The notes below the pieces were generated by a model. It did not search any database, was not told where the DNA came from, and saw only the letters and a list, made by a program, of their open reading frames with translations. 19,296 nt of DNA, from assembly GCA_050996405.1 (NCBI GenBank), contig JBPCRW010000190.1:1-19296 (forward strand), given 5' to 3'. Positions 7,512 through 16,320 of this stretch are shown here, in pieces. Numbering within the stretch: the first letter of the stretch is position 1; each line of letters opens with the position of its first letter. Both the position numbers and the translations under genes were made by a program. Source of the stretch: JBPCRW01 sp050996405. Its GTDB lineage: Bacteria > Acidobacteriota > Blastocatellia > Pyrinomonadales > Pyrinomonadaceae.

Positions 7512-10046
7512 GTGAAACAATTTGACCTCTCCGGTTACAATCTGCAAACTAAAATCTATTTGTGCCTGATACTTTTTTTGAGTGTCGCCGCAATTGGTTT
7601 CGCATCGTTTAAATCCTTTTCGTTTTCAATTTCACAATTAGCAGTTTTAGCCGTGTCGCTGGCGGTTTCAATACTGGTTAATCTGCAATCGTTTAAGATT
7701 CGGAAAACCAACGCCAAATTTCCCGCCAGAGAAATTATCGCTTTTTGGGGAACAATCTGGCTCGGAATTCCGGGCGGAATTCTGCTCGGCGCAGCTTCAG
7801 CGATTGCCAAATATCCAAATTTTCCGAAGGACAAAAAACGCTGGCTGTTTGAATGCGGCGTGAGCATCGTTTCCATCACGTCGGCATCAATAATTTTTTA
7901 TCTGTTTTTGAATCGCGCTGCCGGTTTTGCGGAAACGCCCGTTGCCGACAAGGAAATCGGATTCGGCTGGCTGGCGGCGGCAGTTGTTGTAATGGCACTG
8001 ATGCAATACGCAGCTTCGGCTTTACTCAATTTAATTTTTCGCAGGCTGGAAACGAATCCGATATTTTGGAAGGAAGATTTTGTTTCGGCAGGCGTAAAAT
8101 ATCTGCTGGCAATCGGCGGAGTAATGCTGTTTCATTTTTCTTTTTTGAAATTCGGTTTGTGGTTTGGACTGGTTATTTTGCCGACGGTTATTCTGGCACA
8201 TCTGGCTTATCGAATGCACGTCAAAAGTCTGGCGCGGGAAACCATACAGACAATCGAAGCGAACCGCATTCACGTGGCGACCGTCGAAGCTCTGGCGACG
8301 GCGATTGACGCGCGCGACCAGGTTGGCATCGGTCACGTTCGCCGGACGCAGATTTACGCGGTCGGAATGGGAATGATTTTAAGATTATCGGAAGATGAAA
8401 TCGAGGCTCTGCGAACAGGCGCGCTCCTTCACGACATCGGAAAACTCGCCGTTCCAGACCATATTTTAAATAAACCGGGAAGACTCACGCCCGCCGAAAT
8501 GGAAAAGATGAAAATTCACGCGGCGGTCGGCGCGTCAATTCTCGGAAAGGTAAATTTCCCGTATCCGGTTGTTCCGACCGTCCAGCATCATCACGAAATG
8601 TGGGACGGCAGCGGCTATCCGCAAGGCTTGAAACAAGAAGATATTCCGCTGACGGCGCGAGTCTTAGCGATTGCCGACGCTTACGACACGCTGCGCGGCG
8701 CGCGTCCGTATCGCGCGGCGGTTTCGCGCGAAGAAGCCCGCCGTTTTCTACTGAACGGCGCGGGGACGCATTTTGACCCGAAACTGATTGATGTCTTTCT
8801 GCGAAATCTTCGGGAATTTGAAAACGAAATTGACGCGCAAGGACTTTCCTACAGTCTGGATGGAGAGGTCGAAGAAGATTTATTCAGCAGCATTGAACCG
8901 AACGCCGATAATGCGAATCAAGGTTACGTGACGCAAATCAAACGCGCCAACCGCGAAGTTTTCGCGCTGTATGAATTGGCGCGGATTTTTAGTTCGTCGC
9001 TCAACTTGGAAGAAACGCTGGCATTGTTTGTCAAAAAAATCGGTGAACTCGTGCCGTTTGATTCGTGCGTCGTGTATCTTTTAGACAAATCGCAGGAAAC
9101 CGCGCAGGCAGTTCACGCCGAAGGGAAAAATGCCGCCGATTTGAAAAACAGGCGGGTCAAATCAGGCGAAGGCGCGACCGGTTATGTGTTGAAAAAACGC
9201 CAGGCAGTTTACAACATCAATCCGGCACTGGATTTTTCCTTTTACCAGTTGGATTTTATTCAGGATTACAGAGCGATGGCTTCGCTGCCGCTGATAACGG
9301 AAGAAAATTTAGTCGGCGCGGTTTCGCTCTATTCGTGCGATTTGGAAAATTACGAAGACGAACATATGCGTCTGCTCGAAACTGTTTCGCGGATTGCCGC
9401 CGACGCGATTTTCAAATCGGTGCGCCACGCCGATGCCGAATCACGCGCTTTGACCGACCCGATGACCGGCTTGCCGAACGCGCGAAGTTTGCAGTTGCAG
9501 TTTGAAACCGAAGTCGCTCGCGCGCGCCGCAACGGTTCGCAATTTCAAGTTCTGATGATTGACCTCGACGGATTCAAAGCGGTCAACGATACATTCGGAC
9601 ACAAAACGGGCGACCTGCTTTTGAAAGAAATTTCAAAAGTGATGCGCGGACAGCTTCGTGATTACGATTTTCTGGCGCGCTACGCGGGCGATGAGTTTGT
9701 CGTTATCGCTCCAGAAACGGATGAAAAAGCCGCGCAGGAATTATGCGAGCGAATGGAAGCGGCGGTGCTTGGCTTTGCCCTGCCGGTTGACGAAGGCAAA
9801 TCCGCCAAAGTCGGCGTAAGTCTCGGCGCGGCTGGTTTTCCGAATCAAGGGGAAACGCTCGACCAGGTAATTATCGCGGCGGACAAGGCGATGTATGCGG
9901 TTAAGGCAAAACATAGACAAAACACAAATCCCGCGCCCGCCGCGCCGCCCGTCTCGACACCTGCGGAAAAAGTTGTGGAAGTTCCAGAGGATATGGTGCT
10001 GGTCGAACTGGACGAAAGCCATATCGTTTCATCCGCCATCAATTAA
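7512..10046 (+). CDS. Membrane HD-GYP/GAF/GGDEF cyclic di-GMP protein
   Basis: 844-aa signalling protein. Residues ~10-240 hold several membrane helices forming a MASE-like sensor. Residues ~253-436 are an HD-GYP phosphodiesterase with His307-Asp308 (LLHDIGK), HHHEMWDGSGYP (His359-Pro370) and IADAYDT, so the metal ligands look intact. Residues ~478-640 are a GAF domain. Residues ~645-793 are a GGDEF domain with AGDEF at 725-729 and an inhibitory-site RDYD at 716-719, exactly five residues before it. The GGDEF to AGDEF change is found in some active cyclases. The tail after ~800 is Pro/Ala-rich then acidic. GTG 7512 is the start, with GGGGAG at 7497-7502. Synthesis and breakdown of c-di-GMP are thus joined in one chain, and the GAF ligand is unknown. 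Confidence 0.9.
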   Translation: MKQFDLSGYNLQTKIYLCLILFLSVAAIGFASFKSFSFSISQLAVLAVSLAVSILVNLQSFKIRKTNAKFPAREIIAFWGTIWLGIPGGILLGAASAIAKYPNFPKDKKRWLFECGVSIVSITSASIIFYLFLNRAAGFAETPVADKEIGFGWLAAAVVVMALMQYAASALLNLIFRRLETNPIFWKEDFVSAGVKYLLAIGGVMLFHFSFLKFGLWFGLVILPTVILAHLAYRMHVKSLARETIQTIEANRIHVATVEALATAIDARDQVGIGHVRRTQIYAVGMGMILRLSEDEIEALRTGALLHDIGKLAVPDHILNKPGRLTPAEMEKMKIHAAVGASILGKVNFPYPVVPTVQHHHEMWDGSGYPQGLKQEDIPLTARVLAIADAYDTLRGARPYRAAVSREEARRFLLNGAGTHFDPKLIDVFLRNLREFENEIDAQGLSYSLDGEVEEDLFSSIEPNADNANQGYVTQIKRANREVFALYELARIFSSSLNLEETLALFVKKIGELVPFDSCVVYLLDKSQETAQAVHAEGKNAADLKNRRVKSGEGATGYVLKKRQAVYNINPALDFSFYQLDFIQDYRAMASLPLITEENLVGAVSLYSCDLENYEDEHMRLLETVSRIAADAIFKSVRHADAESRALTDPMTGLPNARSLQLQFETEVARARRNGSQFQVLMIDLDGFKAVNDTFGHKTGDLLLKEISKVMRGQLRDYDFLARYAGDEFVVIAPETDEKAAQELCERMEAAVLGFALPVDEGKSAKVGVSLGAAGFPNQGETLDQVIIAADKAMYAVKAKHRQNTNPAPAAPPVSTPAEKVVEVPEDMVLVELDESHIVSSAIN

Positions 10047-10059
10047 AATTAACAGCACT

Positions 10060-10113
10060 AAAAATTCAGAGTCCGACATTGAAAGTTAATTCAATGCCGG
10101 ACTCTGAATTTTT
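10060..10113. terminator. Bidirectional rho-independent terminator
   Basis: A 24-bp stem pairs 10060-10083 with 10090-10113, with one mismatch and a 6-nt loop (AGTTAA). The arms begin and end with runs of five A and five T, so it has a T-tail in both directions. It separates the convergent HD-GYP and zinc-ribbon genes. Confidence 0.9.
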
Positions 10114-10126
10114 AAGTCGAGTTTTA

Positions 10127-10858
10127 CTAAATCGCTTCGGCATTCGTCGCCTTGTTGATGTAATGATAAAGCTCGTTAAAATCACGCAGCGCGCGGTTTA
10201 GAATCAACGGAAGCTGTTCGATGTCGCCCGTGTTGACGATTAAATTTAAGTTTCTGACAAAGGCTTCGTGCGCGCTCATCGTCGTTCCGCTGTCTTCGAG
10301 CGAGACGAAAAAAAATCGGCGGCGTTCGGCGGAATACATGGCGTTCATTTTCTGCTGCAAAATCGCCGCGCCGCCGAATTCTGACGCGAAATCGGGCGAG
10401 AAAATTATGATTTCCGTTTTGCCTTCGCGCATTCGCTCGTTGGCTTGCGCCGGACTCTGCGCCAGATAAACTTTGTAGCCGGATTCGACCAGTTTTTTAG
10501 CGACCGCATCCTGTTTTTGTCCGAGACACAGCAGAGCGCGGCGCGGTTTTTCATCCGTCGAATCATCCGCTTCTATTTTCGTATTTTCCTTTTGCAGCGC
10601 GCCAAGCAGCGAGCGCAAAGCCTGATTTATTTGAAACTCGGATTCTTTGGCGGAAAATTCCTGCGTGCCGTCTTTGACCGCCTGCGCCGGAGCGTTGGCT
10701 TCTAATTGCTGAACCGTAGATGAAGCCGCGCCTTTCGCGCCCGGCTGGACGCGAATCAAATTCTGACAGCGCGGACACCGAACCGTAAAATTTCCGTTCG
10801 GCGTTTTCGAGTCGTCAAGCTGCAGGGAAACCGAGCAGTTATCACAGCGTATTATCAT
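10127..10858 (-). CDS. MJ0042 zinc-ribbon protein with degenerate receiver-like domain
   Basis: 243-aa cytoplasmic protein. Residues 1-38 are an MJ0042-type zinc ribbon: Cys5, Cys8, Cys28 and Cys31 (CDNC, CPRC), then LIRVQPG. A flexible linker follows. Residues ~106-225 have the alternating strand/helix pattern of a response-regulator receiver: RRALLCLG, KVYLAQS, EIIIFSPDF, FFFVSLED. The site expected for the phosphorylated Asp reads SPD, and the expected Lys near LNLIVNTGD is missing, so phosphorylation is doubtful. It lies 82 nt downstream of the PilT-type gene on the same strand, and the gap is filled by an inverted repeat that ends 3 nt from the ATG. No RBS is visible. A role in pilus control is inference from position only. 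Confidence 0.7.
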   Translation of the reverse strand: MIIRCDNCSVSLQLDDSKTPNGNFTVRCPRCQNLIRVQPGAKGAASSTVQQLEANAPAQAVKDGTQEFSAKESEFQINQALRSLLGALQKENTKIEADDSTDEKPRRALLCLGQKQDAVAKKLVESGYKVYLAQSPAQANERMREGKTEIIIFSPDFASEFGGAAILQQKMNAMYSAERRRFFFVSLEDSGTTMSAHEAFVRNLNLIVNTGDIEQLPLILNRALRDFNELYHYINKATNAEAI

Positions 10859-10861
10859 AGT

Positions 10862-10936
10862 TAGTGGTGAGTGGTAAGTGGTGAGTGGTAAGTGGAAAGA
10901 AAAAACTCACCACTCACCATTCACAACTCACCACTA
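10862..10936. repeat. GTGAGTGG-type inverted repeat between pilT and the next gene
   Basis: The left arm (10862-10895) consists of alternating AGTGGTGAGTGGTA/AGTGG units. The right arm (10906-10936) is the approximate complement (CTCACCACTCACCA, then CTCACCACTA). A short A-rich loop of about 10 nt separates them. TAGTGGTGAGT at the outer left matches ACTCACCACTA at the outer right perfectly. The element fills the spacer between the PilT-type stop (10941) and the next ATG (10858), so an mRNA would place a long hairpin directly before that start codon. Confidence 0.8.
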
Positions 10937-10940
10937 AATT

Positions 10941-12146
10941 TCATTCAATCATATCGAGAAAAGAATTTTTAGCAGATTGCGGCTGCGGCATTTTGGGAAT
11001 TGCGCCGTTTGCGTTTGATTGCGGTTGAGCGTTGACGTAATCTTCGGTCGAACCCAAACCTTTGAGTTGCAGCAGCAGATTATTTTGATTGGTCGCAAAC
11101 GACAAACCGTCTTCGAGCGTGACGGTTTCCGTTTCAATCATCTTGCGAATCACCGTATCGAAATCCTGCATTCCGTCAATCTCGCCGTCGCGGATGGCAT
11201 CGAGCAAACTCTTGCCCTGTTCTTCGCCTTTTTCGATATACTCGCGCGTTCGCGGATTCGATTTTAAAATTTCAATCGCCGCCGTGCGACCTTTGCCGCT
11301 CGCCAGCGGAATTAGCCGCTGCGAAACGATGTAGCGAAACGTCTGCGCGAGCCGCGTGCGAATAACTTTTTCTTCATTTTTCGGATACATTCCGATGATG
11401 CGGTCAACCGTTTTCGCCGCGTCAATCGTGTGCAGAGTTGATAAAACCAGATGTCCGGTTTCGGCGGCTTCGAGCGCAATTTCCGCCGTTTCCAAATCGC
11501 GCATTTCGCCGACGAGAATCACTTTTGGTGCTTGCCTTAAGGCGGCGCGCAAAGCGGACGCAAAATCTTTGGTGTCCGAGCCGACTTCGCGCTGGTTAAT
11601 CGTGCATTTTTTATGCGAGTGAAGAAATTCAATCGGGTCTTCGATGGTCACGATGTGATAAGCCTTTATTTCGTTGATGCGGTCAATTATTGCGGCGAGC
11701 GTCGAGCTTTTTCCAGAACCCGTCGGACCCGTGACCAGCACGATGCCGTTGCGAATGCCGCAAATATCGGCAAGCTGCTGCGGCAGTTTTAGAGAATCGA
11801 AACTCGGAATTTCGTGCGGAATGACGCGCATCACAATCGAATATGAATTGCGCTGCTGAAAGATATTGACGCGAAAACGGCAGCGCGACGGCAGACTCCA
11901 GCTTAAATCCGATGTGCCGGATTGCGCCAGATGTTTGGCGGCTTCCTCGTTGTCACGAAGCAGTGCCATCGCAATCATCTCGGTTTGAAAACTCGACAGT
12001 TTTCCCAATCCGAGCGGCGCGACCGGATAAAGGCTGCCGCTGATTTCGACCTGCGGTTTTTGTCCGACGGAAAAATTTAAATCGCTGACGTTGTCGGAAA
12101 CAAGCAGCATTTGCTCAATAATCGGTGCGATGTCCAGCAAACTCAT
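10941..12146 (-). CDS. pilT: PilT/PilU-type twitching motility ATPase
   Basis: Type IV pilus retraction-type ATPase of the secretion NTPase superfamily, acting at the inner-membrane base of the pilus. I start at ATG 12146 (401 aa), which has AGGAG about 13 nt upstream and gives the normal PilT N-terminus (MSLLDIAPIIEQML). An in-frame start at 12293 would add 49 unlikely residues. Walker A is GPTGSGKSS (140-148), the Walker B region is VILVGEMRD (209-217), and the His box is GHLVLSTLHT (231-240). EDPIEF is also present (169-174). The C-terminus has GMQDFD, seen in PilT- and PilU-like members, so choosing between the two is not safe. No other pilus genes are in the window. Confidence 0.88.
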   Translation of the reverse strand: MSLLDIAPIIEQMLLVSDNVSDLNFSVGQKPQVEISGSLYPVAPLGLGKLSSFQTEMIAMALLRDNEEAAKHLAQSGTSDLSWSLPSRCRFRVNIFQQRNSYSIVMRVIPHEIPSFDSLKLPQQLADICGIRNGIVLVTGPTGSGKSSTLAAIIDRINEIKAYHIVTIEDPIEFLHSHKKCTINQREVGSDTKDFASALRAALRQAPKVILVGEMRDLETAEIALEAAETGHLVLSTLHTIDAAKTVDRIIGMYPKNEEKVIRTRLAQTFRYIVSQRLIPLASGKGRTAAIEILKSNPRTREYIEKGEEQGKSLLDAIRDGEIDGMQDFDTVIRKMIETETVTLEDGLSFATNQNNLLLQLKGLGSTEDYVNAQPQSNANGAIPKMPQPQSAKNSFLDMIE

Positions 12147-12306
12147 TTGATTGGATTGACTCCTAAAGTTAAAAACTGTTTGAGAAGGGCAGGAAAATTT
12201 TTGAAGGGCGACCGGAAAATTTCTCGCGCTCACTCGTTCGCCATCAATTATTTTTACGCAGTTTGACCGAAAAAGCAAGTATAATTTTTGCAATTGCCAA
12301 AAAGTT

Positions 12307-12933
12307 TTAACCGATTGTTTTGAGAAATCCTTTTACGTTTTCCGAAATTTTGTCCGTCGGATTTAAAATCGCGCCGATGATTGCCAGCGAATCCGCGCCG
12401 CTTTGCAAAACGGATTCGGCGTTTTCAAAGTTGATTCCGCCGATGGCGACGAGCGGAAAATCGCCGATTTTTTCACGAACTTTTTTCAAATTCTCCAAAC
12501 CGACAATCGCATCCGCGTTTTCTTTTGAAAAGGTTGCAAAAATCGGTCCGACAGCGATGTAATCAATCGGAAGTCTTGCGGCTTCGGCAGCCTGCAAAAT
12601 GCTGTGCGTCGAGAAACCGATAATCGCTTTGTCGCCGAGAATTTTTCGCGCATTTTCGGGCGGCAAATCGTTTTGTCCGAGATGAACGCCGTCGGCTTTC
12701 GCGGCGAGCGCGATGTCAACGCGGTCGTTGATAATAATTTTTACGTTTTTCGATTTGGCAAACTCGACGCAGGCTTTCGCAGACTCGTAAAAATCCTTCG
12801 GCGCGGCTCGTTTATCGCGCAGTTGAATCACGCTCGCGCCGCCTGCGATGAGTCTTTCGACCTGTTCGAGATGCGAAAGTTTTGTTATCGAAACATCCGT
12901 CAGCGGATAAATTTTCGGAAGTTTGAAATGCAT
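12307..12933 (-). CDS. thiE: Thiamine-phosphate synthase
   Basis: 208-aa TIM-barrel enzyme joining HMP-pyrophosphate with the thiazole phosphate to make thiamine monophosphate. Visible ThiE motifs in order are IQLRDK (36-41), IINDRVDIALAAKADGVHLG (67-86) then QNDLP, GFSTHS (106-111), YIAVGPIFAT (125-134) and AIGGI (163-167). The start ATG lies 2 nt after the stop of the RimI-like gene, with no RBS of its own, so translation is probably coupled. No TPP riboswitch was seen upstream. The rest of the thiamine pathway is not in the window. Confidence 0.93.
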   Translation of the reverse strand: MHFKLPKIYPLTDVSITKLSHLEQVERLIAGGASVIQLRDKRAAPKDFYESAKACVEFAKSKNVKIIINDRVDIALAAKADGVHLGQNDLPPENARKILGDKAIIGFSTHSILQAAEAARLPIDYIAVGPIFATFSKENADAIVGLENLKKVREKIGDFPLVAIGGINFENAESVLQSGADSLAIIGAILNPTDKISENVKGFLKTIG

Positions 12934-12935
12934 TT

Positions 12936-13469
12936 TCAGGATAAGGATTTGACCATCAAAAAACCGTCTTCGCCGTTGTTGTAATATTTCGGAAGTTTCT
13001 GAACAATCGCATAACCGAAGTGACGATAGAGCATTTGCGCCGGAATATTATCAATGCGGACTTCGAGACAAATCGTGCTGATGCCGCGTTTTTTCAAGGC
13101 TTCTTCGACGTGCGCGAGCAGTTTTCGCGCCAGCCCGCGCCGGCGATGTTCGGGCGCAACGCCGACGGTTGTAATATGTCCCGCGCCGTCTTCGCCAACC
13201 GTCACGAAAATAAAAGCGACCATATTTTCGGTTTGCGAAGCGATGCGATAACTCAAAGTGTTCGGTTCGGACAGCAAAAATGAAAAAGTGTATTTCGTGT
13301 AATTTTCGCCTTTTTTAAAACAACGCCGGTTTAAATGCAGAACTTCGTCGAGATGTTTGTCGGTCAGCGGGCGAATTTGATATGTCGCCGCCAACGGCGC
13401 GGAAACAATTATTTCCGGTTCAGGCTGCAGGGGCGTGAAAAATTCGAGAATTTTTTGGAAAACCGCCAT
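12936..13469 (-). CDS. RimI-like GNAT N-acetyltransferase
   Basis: 177-aa acetyl-CoA-dependent acetyltransferase. Motif A is TVGVAPEHRRRGLARKLL (101-118), the acetyl-CoA pyrophosphate loop. Motif B reads LEVRIDNIPAQMLYRHFGY (135-153), which is close to the RimI (ribosomal protein S18 acetylase) pattern. The N-terminal 30 residues are an extra not needed for the fold. The target protein is not proven and Rim-type or other protein acetylation is possible. No clear RBS. It lies between queA and thiE on the same strand. Confidence 0.85.
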   Translation of the reverse strand: MAVFQKILEFFTPLQPEPEIIVSAPLAATYQIRPLTDKHLDEVLHLNRRCFKKGENYTKYTFSFLLSEPNTLSYRIASQTENMVAFIFVTVGEDGAGHITTVGVAPEHRRRGLARKLLAHVEEALKKRGISTICLEVRIDNIPAQMLYRHFGYAIVQKLPKYYNNGEDGFLMVKSLS

Positions 13470-13481
13470 AGGTCATATAAC

Positions 13482-13527
13482 ATTTAACATTTATCGAGAG
13501 TCTGTTAATTACAGATAAATGTTAAAT
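13482..13527. terminator. AT-rich hairpin overlapping the queA stop
   Basis: ATTTAACATTTATC (13482-13495) pairs perfectly with 13514-13527 around an 18-nt loop, which itself has CTGT/ACAG pairing (13502-13505 with 13511-13514). The queA stop codon (complement of 13522-13524) lies in one arm. It may attenuate transcription between queA and the RimI-like gene. The stem is AT-rich, so strength is doubtful. Confidence 0.45.
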
Positions 13528-14553
13528 AATAAGCATACAATCGCCGTAGCTGTAAAAACGATAGCGCATGCGAACGGCGTATTTGTATGCTTCCATTATA
13601 AGTTCGTAACCCGTAAAAGTTGAAACCAAAACGAGCAGGGAAGATTGCGGAAGATGAAAATTTGTCAAAAGTCCGTCAACAATTTTAAATTTGTAACCGG
13701 GCGTAATCGTCAAATCGGTTTCACGTTTTCCGGCGAGAATTTTTCCGTCCGTTAAAATGGAAGATTCGAGCGCGCGAGTCGTCGTCGTGCCGACGGCAAT
13801 AATTCGCCGCCTGGTTGCTTTCGCTTCGTTTAAAATTCGCGCTGCTTCCGCGCTGATTTCGTATCGTTCGGGCAATACGCGATGCTCGGATAAATCGCTG
13901 ACGCGCACCGGCTCAAACGTTCCGTAGCCGACATGCAGAGTTATTTCGACGATTTTCGCGCCTTTTGATTTTATCTGATTTAAAATTTCCGGCGTGAAAT
14001 GCAGACCGGCGGTCGGCGCGGCAATCGCGCCTTTTTCTTTCGCAAAAATTGTCTGATAACGCTCGCGGTCGGAATCCAAAGAATTTTTTTCGCGCCTGAT
14101 ATACGGCGGCAGAGGCGCGCGCCCGATTTCTTCCAAAATTTTGTCAAAATTTTCGTCTGTCTTAAAACGCACGATGCAGCGTCCGGCGGGAGTTTTTTCC
14201 AAAACTTCCGCCGCGAGATTTTCGCCGAACAGAATTTTTGTTTTTTTGTGCAAACGTTTGGCAGGGCGCGCGAGCGTTTCCCAAACTCCGTTTTCGATTT
14301 CACGAATCAAAAATAATTCAATGCTCGCGCCCGATTCCTTCGCGCCCGCAAGCCGCGCCGGAAAAACTTTTGTGTTGTTCAAAACGACGACATCATCGTC
14401 TTTTAAAAAATTCGGAAAGTTAAAAAATTGTTCGTCCAGCCAATTTCTTTCGGCGCGGCTGACAACGAGCATCCGCGAATCTTCGCGTTTTTCAAGCGGC
14501 TCCTGCGCGACGAGTTCGTCGGGCAAGTCGTAATCGAAATCGGAAATTTTCAT
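13522..14553 (-). CDS. queA: S-adenosylmethionine:tRNA ribosyltransferase-isomerase
   Basis: 343-aa QueA, which transfers the ribosyl part of SAM to 7-aminomethyl-7-deazaguanine in the anticodon of tRNAs with a GUN anticodon, giving epoxyqueuosine. Conserved segments in order are DFDYDLPDELVAQEPLEKR (5-23), LNNTKVFPARL (58-68), GAIAAPTAGLHFT (175-187), LHVGYGTFEPV (206-216), AVGTTTTRALES (253-264) and the C-terminal TNFHLP/YRFYSYGDCMLI. It is complete and of normal length. The start is 14 nt after the POT transporter stop, which suggests co-transcription. No other queuosine gene is visible. Confidence 0.95.
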   Translation of the reverse strand: MKISDFDYDLPDELVAQEPLEKREDSRMLVVSRAERNWLDEQFFNFPNFLKDDDVVVLNNTKVFPARLAGAKESGASIELFLIREIENGVWETLARPAKRLHKKTKILFGENLAAEVLEKTPAGRCIVRFKTDENFDKILEEIGRAPLPPYIRREKNSLDSDRERYQTIFAKEKGAIAAPTAGLHFTPEILNQIKSKGAKIVEITLHVGYGTFEPVRVSDLSEHRVLPERYEISAEAARILNEAKATRRRIIAVGTTTTRALESSILTDGKILAGKRETDLTITPGYKFKIVDGLLTNFHLPQSSLLVLVSTFTGYELIMEAYKYAVRMRYRFYSYGDCMLII

Positions 14554-14567
14554 ATTCTGACAAAATT

Positions 14568-16232
14568 TTACGCCGGTTCGGTCGGCACGACTTCTTCGGG
14601 TTTTGTATAAAGTTTTTTGACGAGCGGCGAAATGATTGCCAGCACAACGCCCGCGCCAATCATAAACATCGCCACTTTTGAGAAAATTCCCGTCAAAATC
14701 GTGGAATCTGCCTTAAATTCTCCGGCGACTTGTCCGGCGATGTAATCGCCGAGCGAAATTGAAAGAAACCAAACGCCGAGCATCAACGAAACCATTTTCG
14801 CGGGCGCGAGTTTCGTCATCGAACTCAAGCCCACAGGACTCAAACAAAGCTCGCCAATCGTGTGACAGAAATAAACCAGCACGAGCCACCAAAATGTGAC
14901 TTTGCTTGCCGCGTTCGTATCAGGATTTGCGCCGAGCAAGGATGAAGCGTAAGCGACAACGACGAATCCGAGTCCGCCGAAAAATAAGCCAATCGCAAAT
15001 TTTATCGAATCCGAAGGCTGCCGTCTGCCGAGTTTGAGCCATAGATAACCGATAACGGGAGCGAAAATAATAATCAAAATCGGATTAACCGATTGCAGCC
15101 AGCTTGACGGAAATTCGTAACCGAAAAAATTCGTAATGGTTAGTTTATCGGCAAATGCGTTCAGGCTCGTGCTTGCCTGCTCAAAACCCATCCAGAAAAC
15201 CGTCGAGAAAGCGAACAAAATCATAATCACGCCGATGCGTTTCCAGTCGGCAGCGGAAAGTTTATCCTGCATTCCCGTTAAAATTACTGCAATCAAACCG
15301 GCGACGACGACGTACGGTATCAGCATATACGTTAATGCGAACGAAACATTGTAGTTAGTATTAAATAAACTGACAATAACGTCCTTTCCACCGTTTAAAT
15401 TAGGAAAGAAATTTCCCAGAAAGCCGGAAACGAAAACAAAAATTACCGCGAGCGCGATTACGAATAACAACTGTCCAATATAAGCAGAACTGAAATTGTT
15501 TGAAGTCGTTTCAGTTACTCGATTAGAATTTTCATTTGGCGGCAGACCAACGTTAGCTAATCTTCTTTTGCCGAGAACATACTGCACCAGCCCGAAAAAC
15601 ATTCCGACACCCGCCGCCGCGAATCCGAAATGCCAGCCGCTGTTCGGGTCAATTCCGAAACCGGCGATAAAAATTTTAAACGTATCGCTCTGCGCCAAAA
15701 ATCCGCAGACCAGCGGCGAGAAAAACGCGCCTAGATTAATGCCCATATAAAAAATCGAAAATCCGGCATCGCGCCGAACGTCGTCCTTGCTGTAAAGGTC
15801 TCCGACCATCGCGCTGATATTCGATTTTAAAAAACCCGTGCCGACGGCAACCAGCACAAGTCCGAGATAGAAAAACTGGATAGTCGGAACGGCGAGCGAA
15901 AAATGTCCGAGCATAATAATCACGCCGCCGATAAAAGTCGCGCGTTTCGCTCCGATAAATCTGTCGGCAAGCCAGCCGCCGATTAAAGGCAGAAAATAAA
16001 CCGACGCGGCGTAGAGACCATAGACGGGTCCGGCGTATTCTTCGCTCCAGCCGAGACCGCCTTCGGCGACGGTTTTCGTCATATACAAAAACAGAATCGC
16101 CCGCATTCCGTAATAGCTGAAGCGTTCCCACATCTCCGTAAAGAAAAGCGTCGAAAGTCCTGACGGATGACCGAAAAATCCCCGGTCGGTGTTTGAATCA
16201 AGATTTCCCGTTGATTCGATATTTGAACTCAT
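14568..16232 (-). CDS. POT/PTR2 family peptide MFS transporter
   Basis: 554-aa proton-coupled oligopeptide transporter in the inner membrane, with about 12-14 hydrophobic segments. The POT motif ExxERFxYY is EMWERFSYY (33-41). FYMGINLGAFFSPL is the second PTR2 signature, and NISAMVGDLY follows the expected position before it. Uptake of di- and tripeptides is the usual role. The start ATG 16232 has AAGGAAA about 11 nt upstream. It heads the minus-strand gene run and is divergent from the small secreted protein gene. Confidence 0.93.
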   Translation of the reverse strand: MSSNIESTGNLDSNTDRGFFGHPSGLSTLFFTEMWERFSYYGMRAILFLYMTKTVAEGGLGWSEEYAGPVYGLYAASVYFLPLIGGWLADRFIGAKRATFIGGVIIMLGHFSLAVPTIQFFYLGLVLVAVGTGFLKSNISAMVGDLYSKDDVRRDAGFSIFYMGINLGAFFSPLVCGFLAQSDTFKIFIAGFGIDPNSGWHFGFAAAGVGMFFGLVQYVLGKRRLANVGLPPNENSNRVTETTSNNFSSAYIGQLLFVIALAVIFVFVSGFLGNFFPNLNGGKDVIVSLFNTNYNVSFALTYMLIPYVVVAGLIAVILTGMQDKLSAADWKRIGVIMILFAFSTVFWMGFEQASTSLNAFADKLTITNFFGYEFPSSWLQSVNPILIIIFAPVIGYLWLKLGRRQPSDSIKFAIGLFFGGLGFVVVAYASSLLGANPDTNAASKVTFWWLVLVYFCHTIGELCLSPVGLSSMTKLAPAKMVSLMLGVWFLSISLGDYIAGQVAGEFKADSTILTGIFSKVAMFMIGAGVVLAIISPLVKKLYTKPEEVVPTEPA

Positions 16233-16320
16233 TTTTGTTTTCGTTTCCTTGTGTTTTATTTAGAATTGCGGAAAATATAGCAGATAAACTTTCCAACTAA
16301 AAGGAGAATCCTAAAAACAG

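Noticed and set aside
12147..12293. 49-residue N-terminal extension of the PilT-type ATPase
   Set aside because: The extension has no family match, and AGGAG plus the normal PilT start lie at 12146.
12147..12306. TPP riboswitch or thiamine control element near thiE
   Set aside because: No THI-box core was seen in the flanks of thiE, and the gene is translated from inside an operon.
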